NCBI GenBank assembly: GCA_030685235.1
Contig: MU839079.1
Span: 310,001 to 374,000 of the forward strand
Origin: Copromyces sp. CBS 386.78
Taxonomy: Eukaryota > Ascomycota > Sordariomycetes > Sordariales > Sordariaceae
DNA length: 64,000 bases
Direction of reading: 5' to 3'
The notes under the pieces were generated by a model that saw only the letters and a list, made by a program, of their open reading frames with translations, did not search any database and was not told the origin of the DNA. Below, piece after piece: positions 1 through 8,827 of this stretch (positions are counted from its first letter, which is position 1; each line of letters starts with the position of its first letter). A program made the translations under genes and the position numbers.

Positions 1-863
1 GATGGAGTCCCAGACGCCGGAGGAGGAGGGGTTGGTTGGGGAGGCTGTTGACACAAAGTAGTTAGCATGACGTTCGTATAGAGAGAGTGTTTGTAGACCG
101 GCGGCCAACAAGCGCAATAACCTCGCGCGCGCACCGGCCCGTCCCATCACCCATCCCTTGCAGTCCAACCCACCCAAACCCAAAACAAAAGACAACGGAG
201 GAGGAGTAGGAAATAAACTCACACTTCTTCAACAACACCACCCCCGCAAACCCATCATCCAAATTCCAGAAATACACCGAGCTCACGCCTCCCTCGTAAT
301 ACAGCTCCCTGTACACATCAAACGCCTCATTGGCCTTGATCTCCATCTTCCGCACCCTCTCGCCAGGCATGATGCTCCCCGCAGCACCACCCTCTCCTTC
401 ACCGTCACCATCTCCACCGCCACCTCCCTGATTGCCGCCCTCGAGCGGGGGATCGAACTGGTTGCTCCATGGTGAGCGGTAGCTGTCGCCGTCGCGGTTG
501 TAGTCACACAAAAGGTAGTCGCGGCCGGTTTGCTTGCAGCGCTTGACGGTCAGGGGCTGGTCGACGGAGGAGAGCAGGTCTTCGGTCAGGTCGGGGGCGA
601 GGGTGATGAGGTTGTTGAGATGCTCGGCCGTGTGTTTGGGGTTGAGGCGGCGGAGGAGATCGCTGTTTGGGAGAGATTGGGGTTAGCTTGGGTTCGGTCT
701 GGTTGCGCGCGCGTGGTGGTGGTGGTAGTGGTGGTGATGTTGGCGGTAATGTAGTTCGCGGCGGGTTGGCGGTCGGTGTACATCTGGCCCGGGGAGGAGG
801 GGCAGGACAGACAAACTCCCTGGGGACTTACAGAGCGGAATCAAAGGGGTCTGCGGTCGCCAT
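1..863 (-). CDS. cap2: F-actin capping protein beta subunit (3' end beyond window)
   Basis: Beta subunit of the heterodimeric CapZ-type complex that caps actin filament barbed ends in the cytoplasm. Three exons are visible on the minus strand: 832-863, 223-662 and 1-44, the last running off the window. The start ATG is at 863 and the protein begins [19 protein letters not shown], the usual fungal Cap2 start. The middle exon has the conserved core [20 protein letters not shown] and later [13 protein letters not shown]. It also carries a Gly/Asp-rich insertion ([14 protein letters not shown]), which is longer than in yeast Cap2. Exon 3 resumes at [15 protein letters not shown]. Donors GTAAGT (831) and GTGAGT (222) and the AG acceptors keep the frame open. 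About 172 codons of an expected 270-290 are present. Identification is by family signature. Confidence 0.93.
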
Positions 864-1584
864 CTTGACGGTATTCTCTGGGGGCGGTATGAGTGATACT
901 ATTTCTTGGTGTTTGTTTGTTTACTCGGTGAAGGTCCAAATGGCGGATGGTAGATAGGGCGACGAGGCACGGAGGTGCTAGTGTTGGTTCCTAGCTGGTG
1001 AGTTGGCGGGGATGCTCCAGGGCAGGTTGCTATGAAACCTCCACTGAGAGCTCCGGTGCGGTGCGGACCTCTTTCCAAGCAGTGCAACGTGGTGGGGTTC
1101 CCGTTGTTCGCTGTTTCATGCACGGCCAATCGCACGTTTCGTTTCCATTTAGTGATGTTTTTGTACAAGATAATCGATGCCAAGAAGCATATGTGCAGAA
1201 GGCGAGTGCTCATAAACTTCGAAATAACACATAGAATACTTGTATGAGGGCCAGGCAATTTCCCCAGCTTCGTATAGATGACTATAGATTTGTTCAGCCT
1301 AGGTTACCCCAGTAATAATGCACCTTTCCTGCCATCGATCTCACAGTTGCTGATCCTTCCTCATAGATATTTCTTGTGCAGGATCAACAACAAGCCAACT
1401 CATCTTACCTCACCGGTGACCCCTTGCAACTGTCAACAACAACAAACAACAACTACTAATACAACCCAATCTGGGAAGTCTTCATCACACCTCAACCTTC
1501 AAACATGAGGTAAAGGACCAAAACAGATGATGAAGATAATATCGATACTAGGTACGTTGCCTGTTCTTTGGCACCCTTGCATGT
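864..1584. other. Divergent intergenic region, cap2 / ALG12
   Basis: About 720 bases separate two divergently transcribed genes, so the promoters of both should lie here. A CAA-rich stretch at about 1430-1467 resembles a fungal 5' leader and precedes the ALG12 start. No other gene, RNA or repeat was recognised. Confidence 0.5.
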
Positions 1585-3374
1585 ATGTGCATGCGGCTTA
1601 CCATCCTGCCAGATCTGGGGCTCTCCCTCCTCATCCCAAGCCTCATCCTCATTCACCTCTTCATCGCCCCTTACACCAAGGTCGAGGAGTCCTTCAACAT
1701 CCAAGCCACCCACGATGTCCTCGTGTACGGAACACCACTACAAAATGCCTACCACAGGCTATCTCAGACATATGACCATTTCACCTTTCCCGGCGCCGTC
1801 CCCCGGACCTTCGTTGGCCCCGTAGTCTTGGCAGGACTCGGGCAACCCATCGTCAACCTCATCGGCTTCGATCACGCCCAAACCATCGTGAGAGGCATGC
1901 TAGGCCTCGCCAACGCGGCTGCTCTCCTTTTGTTTGCCCGGAACTTCAGACGTGCCTACGGACGTCCAGCGGCTAGGTGGTATCTGCTTTTGCAGGCCAG
2001 CCAGTTCCATGTCATCTTTTACGCGTCGAGGACGTTGCCGAACATGTTTGCCTTCGGGTTGAGTAAGTAATCCTCCCTCATGTCAGTAATAACAACAGGA
2101 ACTGACATGTGCCAGCCACAACCGCTGCCGCCCTCCTCCTCCCGAACCCGCAATCCCCCGAACTCATCCATCGCCGCCACCGCTCCGCCATCTCGCTCCT
2201 CGTGTTGGCCGGCATCATCTTCCGCTCCGAAGTCGCGCTCCTCCTCTTCACCACCATCTTCCACCTCCTTTTCGTTGTCCCCTCCACCTCTTTGGAGCGC
2301 ATTGTCCCGCACTTCATCGTGGCCGTCATCGTCTCCCTCATTATGACCGTGCCCTTGGATTCCTACTTCTGGCAGAAGCCTCTTTGGCCGGAGCTCTGGG
2401 GCTTCTACTACAACGCCTTGCAAGGAAACTCTAGCGAATGGGGTACCTCCCCGTGGTGGTATTACTTCACCTCTGCCATTCCGAGACTGCTGGTCAACCC
2501 GCTTACCTGGGGTTTGATGATTCCTGTGGCGTGGAAGCAGCCTGCTGTTCGACCGGCAGTGAAGGGACTGCTGGTGCCGAGCATGTTGTTCGTGGCTATC
2601 TACTCGCTTCAACCTCACAAGGAGGCTCGCTTCATCTTCTACGTGGTTCCTTCGCTGACCGGTGCCGCGGCCTTGGGAGCGGACTGGATCGCTAGGAGGA
2701 GCATCAAGGCGGGGAAGACGGTCGCAGTCTTGACCTGGGGTGTACTCCTTGGATCGATCGCGGTATCCTTTGTAGCCAGCACGGGCATGTTGCTGATTTC
2801 CTCACTCAACTACCCGGGCGGCGAAGCGCTCGCGTATTTGCGCGATACGGTACAGGCAGAGGTTGCCGCGTCTAGTTCGTCTTCGGCTGTCGTGCCTGTC
2901 CATGCCGATGTGCTGTCCTGCATGACGGGCGTCACGCTCTTTGGAACGGCTACGGGGTACGCATCGGCTGTTCCTAGCAAGGGCAAGATTGTCAGGAAGG
3001 CTCCCGGGAACAGCGTCGTCCTTTCATTGGACAAGACCGAGAATGAGTCGGTCCTTGCGGAAGAGGAGTTTTGGAAACGGTTTGATTATGTCTTGGCCGA
3101 GGACACTACGAAGGTCAAGGGTGATGATTGGGAGACGGTTGGTGTGGTCAAGGGATATGGAGGTATTGAGGTCCTCTTGAACGACTCTGCCCAGTGCGAC
3201 AAACTGACAGAAGACATTCCTGTGGTTGGGAAGGGAGTCTCAGTCCAACGATGGAAGAATCGCATCAAGGCAATTACAGGAGGGAAATGGGTCGGTCCGA
3301 GGATGGTTCCCAGGGTTTACATCTTGAGGAGGCTCAAAGACGTCAAGAGGGCAAGAGAGACGGCCGATGCATAA
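1585..3374 (+). CDS. alg12: Dolichyl-P-Man:Man7GlcNAc2-PP-dolichol alpha-1,6-mannosyltransferase (ALG12)
   Basis: ER multi-pass GT22 mannosyltransferase that adds the eighth mannose to the lipid-linked oligosaccharide of N-glycosylation, using Dol-P-Man. Two exons, 1585-2062 and 2116-3374, encode about 578 residues. The intron has donor GTAAGT and its acceptor is at 2114-2115. The first luminal loop has the GT22 signature KVEESFNIQATHDVLVYG. Many hydrophobic segments follow, and the conserved QPHKEARFIFYVVPS stretch lies mid-protein, as in ALG9/ALG12/PIG-B enzymes. ALG12 rather than ALG9 is chosen from the YGTPLQNAYHRLSQTYDHFTF-type loop and the FPGAVPRTF sequence. In-frame ATGs lie at 1585 and 1591; 1591 (MRLTILPD) is an equally good start. 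It is convergent with the next gene, 320 bases downstream. Confidence 0.9.
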
Positions 3375-3694
3375 AGGGAAACCGGGTACCAGCTCGCCTT
3401 CCGTTGTTGCCATTCAACTGAGGGGGCTGTATGGAGCTGGAGCCAAGTTCAATGGAACACTTAGCGAACAGATTAGACAAGAGCGTTCCATGTTTTGATA
3501 ACAAGCCTTTGAGGGAAGGAGCGATGTATTCTGGTGAAAGCCTCCACTGCGTACACCATACGTTCGCTGTGCCGTTGGAATTTTGCTTTCGTCTTCTTTA
3601 CATCAACGCACCACGACCATCCAGAAGTTCCCAGCTGAACGCAACAAACCAGACAAGAAGAAAAACAATGGTAAGTGCAGAAAGGGTGGATGAC

Positions 3695-5065
3695 TCAAGC
3701 AAATCTAAAATCCATCGTTCCTCCACTCGAATAGGGCCCAGCGACCAATTTCGACCCGGAAACGTTGCCATTGAATCGCACTGCGCCGACACCACTACCC
3801 GCTTTTCCTCCATCCCACTGGATAACTTGACGACCAACCCCATCCGCATCCAAAGACGGAGAAGAGTCGGAACCCCAGGAAGGACTGGAAACCCTAGAAG
3901 GGTCGAAAACCTTGGAAGAGTCGGAAACCTGAGAAGACTCTGAAACCCTAACAGTGGCGATATACCTCTCCATAACCGCCTTTGCCACCGACGCCGCGGT
4001 CGCTGCAGCGTAGTCCTGCCAGGCTTTGTTTATGTGGCTATCGGCATAATCACACACGCCCTTGATGACAATACATGGTAGCTCGTCCCAAACACCTGCG
4101 GCCCCCATCTCAAAAGCAATCACCCCGGCCTCGTTAGCAATCCGATCGCGCTGCTCGCCAGACCGAATGGCGCTGTCTCCAGATCCCATAGGACCAACGA
4201 AGAAGTATACACCATCGGGATTCAAGTCAGAACCGGAGTCGTCTGAGGCTGAATCCAAATGTTCCCTCCGTATCAAGCGGCTCGTGTCACATCCCAGCTC
4301 TTTACATGACAACCTAAGAGACTCCTCGCAAACAGGGTCCGAGTTGCGGTGACAGTCTTCGCAGGTTCTGCACCCGGAACCAGAGCCATGCTTGTGGCGG
4401 TAGGAGGCAGGGAACAAGAGATCGTTGGCTGCTCCTGGGTACTTGTAGCTGGTGGCCGTGCCTCTCCGCTGCCGTTTGGCGTTTTCTTCGCTCTTCTTCT
4501 GAAGAGCCTTGAGAAAGTCCTCTGCCCGTTTCTCGATACGTTCGCGGCCGATGTTCGAATCAAGATTGACCAGAATGTTGCGAATCATCTTGTTTGGTCT
4601 CCCAAGGCTGTCATGGGCGGTGTCCTTGCGAAGGAAGCGATCTGGAAGCACCCGTCCAAGGTCAAGCTGGACCATAAGATTACTTATGATCACATCGCCG
4701 AGGACAATCGGTTCTTGTTTTGGCCCTGCGAATGGGACCGCCCCGCAAATTCCCACCAAAATGGCCAGCAATACGCGCGGATAGCTCGATCGAAGGCTTG
4801 CCGCTGCGCTGGCGGCGCTCACTTTCCCCGTGCTCGACAGAAGGACAATAATGACATTGCACCTCCCCATGCGCCCCGTTGTATACACATTCGGATCTCC
4901 ATCAACTTTGCCGTCTTCAACCCCATCTTCGTCCCAGAGCTCATCGATAAGGAGGCATACGGCGTCGAATTCGAGGCGGAGCCCGCATATTATCGCAACT
5001 TCGAAGTCGCTGCGCCTGTTGGGACGGGTGAAGCCATCAGGCTGTTGAGTCGACGATGCTTTCAT
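3695..5065 (-). CDS. Nucleoside phosphorylase-like (PNP/UDP family) protein with repeat-bearing C-terminal tail
   Basis: Single-exon protein of 456 residues. Residues about 20-365 resemble the phosphorylase/MTA-SAH nucleosidase fold common in fungal NLR proteins and in stand-alone relatives: FEVAIICGLRLEFDAV, the glycine-rich LLAILVGICGAVP, and late motif VIKGVCDYADSHINKAWQDY. The usual FEMEAAG motif reads FEMGAAG (about residue 318), so the ribose-binding glutamate of active enzymes is missing. A cysteine cluster (CRTCEDCHRNSDPVC) sits in an insertion. After the domain come four to five degenerate hexapeptides of the type VSDSSK, encoded by 18-base units near 3858-3952, then a Gly/Ser/Asn-rich tail ending GGTMDFRFA. 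No NACHT domain follows. Function is unknown: family precedent suggests ligand sensing or a lost enzyme rather than housekeeping purine salvage. Confidence 0.8.
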   Translation of the reverse strand: MKASSTQQPDGFTRPNRRSDFEVAIICGLRLEFDAVCLLIDELWDEDGVEDGKVDGDPNVYTTGRMGRCNVIIVLLSSTGKVSAASAAASLRSSYPRVLLAILVGICGAVPFAGPKQEPIVLGDVIISNLMVQLDLGRVLPDRFLRKDTAHDSLGRPNKMIRNILVNLDSNIGRERIEKRAEDFLKALQKKSEENAKRQRRGTATSYKYPGAANDLLFPASYRHKHGSGSGCRTCEDCHRNSDPVCEESLRLSCKELGCDTSRLIRREHLDSASDDSGSDLNPDGVYFFVGPMGSGDSAIRSGEQRDRIANEAGVIAFEMGAAGVWDELPCIVIKGVCDYADSHINKAWQDYAAATAASVAKAVMERYIATVRVSESSQVSDSSKVFDPSRVSSPSWGSDSSPSLDADGVGRQVIQWDGGKAGSGVGAVRFNGNVSGSKLVAGPYSSGGTMDFRFA

Positions 5066-7098
5066 GGGTTGCTGTTACCGCGTTCTTGCACGAGACGACA
5101 TGAAAACATTCACCGGGGGAGCAAAGCTTATTAAATTCACCATTCTGCCTATATCGCCGATACCGATTCAAGTAGGATTCGTCCCGGGCCTTACTGACCA
5201 ATTACGTGGTTTACTAGCTCTGCTAACCGCGATGAGGCATCGTCCTGAAGGCCATCCTCAAGATATAATTGGCCGCACAGCGCGGGGATAAAGTGGGAGG
5301 GCTGCGGGAGGATTGTGTCTTGGACGCTAGTCGAATGGATGAAACCCACCCTCCCAGCTCCATCAAGGCTCTAGAATAAACTTGGCCAGTGTCTTTGGTG
5401 AGCCAAACTCGTCCAGGACAAATCAACGTACAGTGGGGGGACAAAAGTCTGACCCAAATGGCTAAATCCCCGCAAAAGGCATGAAATACACTCGCCGTGA
5501 AATCGCTTCAGAAGATAAAGAGTATTAGCTAAACCAGCTACTTGGTCCGATATAACAGTATAGTATCTTCCCAACTGCCAATTCGGTTTAACGAGTACCT
5601 CTTCCATACAAGGTCAGCATTGTCTCAAAGTTTCAAAATGTCAACCAAAAAAATTATAGTGCCTTTACAGGGGGTTACAGCGGCCTGGAGAATTGTCATT
5701 ATTCAATGTTCAAGTTTCATACAAAAGCACAGCACCACTGCGCAAAACGGATGTTGTTGTTAAGTTCCTCAAATGATGAGCGAGTTTGTTCCGGCACCTC
5801 TGGTCTGAAAAGTACCATTTCCTGTACCTCTCCAGATTTTTGTTCTTGACGATGGAAGAATACGCGCCTTGATTTACTCGTTATGATGACATGAAGATTT
5901 GAGTTGCCTCCACAGTCTACGCATAGTTAGTTCTCGCGCGATACTTTTGATTACTAGGTGGCCATCAAGTCGAGTTAATTGTTTGAGCTACTTGAGAATC
6001 ACAACATCTCATATGTTCAGTTGTTTGTGTCCACGCCGCCAAACTGTCCATTGCCTCCCCACACAGCTGCCCTCCGGCAGAAATCACTGGACAACATATC
6101 CACCAAGCATACATGTTTACCAGGCGAAGGGGTCGGAAAATAAACCGAACATGGAGAGTACAATATACTTTGCTTTGGTTAGGAAAGCCCGTCGCAAAAC
6201 TATCATAGGCATCAAGCAAAAGTCGAAATACTTTTAATAGCGTCTATCGGGGCTTCTCCAAATCAGAAATGCCTAGAGGCTCGGTTGGAAGGAATAAGAG
6301 AGACGCTTGAATGTGTACTGGCTGTGACATGTTCGGTTTATTTTTACGGGCCCTTCGCCAGGTACTGAGCACTGAGCGTTCGACAAGGCGATCTCGAACA
6401 CTCAACATTTGACTGGCTCGGGTTACGTAGTCCCTTCCTAGGTTGTCACTTCCTTCCTGGCCCAAGTATCATCATGTTAGAGACGATTTGCGGTTTCGCG
6501 CCAGTCGCCGTTACGGCAATAACAGTATTGCTGTATGTTTATTAGTCTTGATGATAAATATTCATCTTACTCCTTGTTCAACTTCCGAGGACCGACCTGC
6601 CGCGACCACCACGAACACTCGGCGTTTATCGACCAATCATGCAAAGAAAAAAAGAAAAAAAAATCAAAAAAACTCGTGTGAACGCGGAGATTCGTCTGTT
6701 TCCGTTCGCAAGGTGCATGACATCAAGAGAAAATGTCCGACTATTATCTACGGGCCTGACTGCCAAACCGAGAGATTACTGGAAGTGCTTCATGCAGCAT
6801 GGCGCGATATACACCAGAAGATCAGCGCTCCAAACACTTGTACTCTCTAAGGAAACTTGGTTTAGTTCAGAAGCCAGGAGAATTGAAAGCAACCAAGACC
6901 ATACGACACCGTTCAACCCAATACATAGACTGACTGCCTTCCACTATGCCACAGCTTGCGAGGCAAAAGGTATTCAGCACAAGCCTACCACACCTCATCA
7001 GAGCAACCAACTTGGAAGAAAAGTACACCACACCACCCTAGGAAAAACAACTATAGTCCCTCCCATCCCCAGTAACTCCCGTTCCCAACATCGACTCC
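5066..7098. other. Gene-poor interval containing a MITE
   Basis: Two kilobases without a convincing gene. Short open frames here lack coding character. The only clear structure is the inverted-repeat element at 6120-6362, listed separately. An A-rich stretch lies at about 6643-6672. Confidence 0.5.
6120..6362. mobile_element. Short inverted-repeat element, TA-flanked (Tc1/mariner-type MITE candidate)
   Basis: A 243-base element bounded by terminal inverted repeats at 6120-6153 and 6328-6362. The two arms match at about 30 of 35 positions with one single-base gap. Ends read CCAGGCGAAGGG on the left and CCCTTCGCCAGG on the right. Both ends are flanked by TA (6118-6119 and 6363-6364), the target duplication made by Tc1/mariner/pogo transposases. 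The 170-base interior has no open frame, so it must have been mobilised in trans. Assignment to a superfamily rests only on TA and size. Confidence 0.6.
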
Positions 7099-7875
7099 TC
7101 AGCAATCAGTCCAATCCTCATGAATAATCACGCTCCACTGATCCTTCATGTAAATGCCCCCCTTCCATTGACAAGTGTCGTAAACCTGTTGGGCCGCCCA
7201 GGCAATTTCGCCGTAGGACTCGAGTTCTTTCTCGCCCTTTGGATCCTACAAATGTTTTATTTTGTGTAAGTAAGGTACGGTACGGTACGGTAGGGTTTGG
7301 TAATCAGTCCGTTGTTCTCGATCAACCACGACGGACAACAAACAGTTGAAAAAAAAAAAAAAAAAGATGAAGGACAGAGGAGAAGGAGGACTGGATAAAC
7401 GAGGGAGGAAGAAAAAACAAGGAACAAAAAACATACATCATTACACCAAAAAATCGCCGCACCCCAACTACAGCTCACCCGTCCGCAATTCTGCGGGCCC
7501 CGTCCGTTCTTGGGCTTGCCCATCACCGTCTTAAGATAGATTATGCCCATTGGGATTTTACCGTAATGACCTACGATCTCCCACTTGCCCCACGTGCCGC
7601 TATTTTTCGACTTCAAGTCGCAGTCGATGTTGATAATCTCCCGACCGTTGCGGGCTTCGAGGATGGGATGGGAAGAGGCTGCTGTGATGTTAACATCGCC
7701 AAGGGTGGTGGGAAAGACGAGGGCGGTGGTGGGGAGGGCCTAGGTCAGGTTATGTATGTGTGAGTGAGTGATGATGCTCGCCTTGTGGTGTAGTTGGGTA
7801 GGGTAGGTAGGCAGGCAGGCTTCTTACGTTCAGAACGGCCAGAACGGCCCCGGACAGGATAAATGATGAGAACAT
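7099..7875 (-). CDS. Small secreted cysteine-containing protein
   Basis: A three-exon gene of 165 residues: 7828-7875, 7437-7739, 7099-7245. The first exon is almost exactly a signal peptide (MFSSFILSGAVLAVLN) and ends at GTAAGA. The second intron starts GTATGT and ends TTTGTAG. The mature part has six cysteines, including NCGRVSCSWGAAIFWC in the middle and YDTCQ and WTDC near the end. The C-terminal segment EIAWAAQQVYDTC...WSVIIHEDWTDC resembles a pattern found in many short secreted proteins of Sordariomycetes. All exon joins are in phase 0. I do not recognise a named family. A role outside the cell (cell wall, host or microbe interaction) is inferred only from the signal peptide and cysteines. 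Confidence 0.75.
7274..7292. repeat. GGTAC microsatellite inside an intron
   Basis: Nearly four units of GGTAC lie in the second intron of the small secreted protein gene. The same intron has a run of about 15 A (about 7349-7363), which is a polypyrimidine run on the sense strand. Confidence 0.7.
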
Positions 7876-8191
7876 CGCTGACAATTAGATTTACACAAGC
7901 CGAACTCTTCTACAGTAGGTTGTGAGGGTGTCAAGATGAATGATGTACTGGTCGGTGAAGATAGGTAGCGTATAGAATAGTCCTCGAAGGAAAAAAGCAT
8001 CAAGTAGTAACGTCTCGTCCTCGCCAGGTATATACCACACACTATTACCTGAACCTCAGCGTTTACTTTTGGACTTTCTTTCAACATGTCTTCTTCCGCA
8101 CGCCGACCTGGATCCTCGTCGTCGACCAGGGCAGGACTCAGGGAGTCATGTTGCCAACCTTTACAAAGGCGCGGCGGGACATTCAAAGCGA

Positions 8192-8413
8192 TTACTCGTC
8201 AGGGATAGAAGCCGTTCTGCGTTTTGCATCAAAGAAAATCACGAATTCCAGCGCGATCGTCTTTTTCAACTTCTTACAACCCCTAAGTGTACCGTATTTT
8301 GCTTCCAAAGCATCAACCGTGTCTTCGTTATCGGGTATTAAAATAACATCCGGATCGAAGTCTCTGCGGAGTTCTGTTGTTGTCGTCGAGCGTTTGGGAA
8401 CTTTGGACTTTTG
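8192..8413 (-). other. Coding-like segment, possible terminal exon or gene remnant
   Basis: On the minus strand, 74 codons run from an AATAG acceptor-like site (8414-8416) to a TAA at 8192-8194. The translation is charged and non-repetitive (for example FDPDVILIPDNEDTVDALEA and CKKLKKTIALEFVIFF) and looks more protein-like than the opposite strand. A GTTAAC branch-like sequence lies about 40 bases upstream of the AG. I could not find a first exon that keeps the frame, although GTATGT near 8560 is a candidate donor. It could be a small gene, a relic, or chance. Confidence 0.3.
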
Positions 8414-8827
8414 CTATTGGGCTTGGCGACGGGTGGACACGAATGCGATGTGTTGTTAACTTGGTTGCCGCAGCTTCTCGCGTGAAAGTGATAGTGCAGT
8501 AGCTGATGGGTTTTCTTTTTCATCACCTTTGCCACATACAGACAAGGCAAATGGCAGCGGCCTTTCGCACTCTCTAAAGCAAGGGAAAACAATGAAAACC
8601 CTTGGTATCATGACATATTGAGCGGTTTTGGATAAGAAATGGAACAATGAGAACGTCGATAACTTCTTTCTAGATACCTAAAAGCAATTCAAGTGCGGCT
8701 CGTCGGCCTATTCGTGGAACCCTGCTGACATCTCGATGGGAAACAAGGGATGTACTGGGTAACACTCTCCCCTTTGGAGGCTATCTTCCAAGGGAAACCA
8801 TAAGATAAATACAGTAGCGACAAAACG

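Noticed and set aside
2019..2618. 199-codon minus-strand open frame inside ALG12
   Set aside because: Antisense shadow of a GC-rich exon; the plus strand has clear ALG12 motifs and the antisense translation is low-complexity Glu/Gly/Arg.
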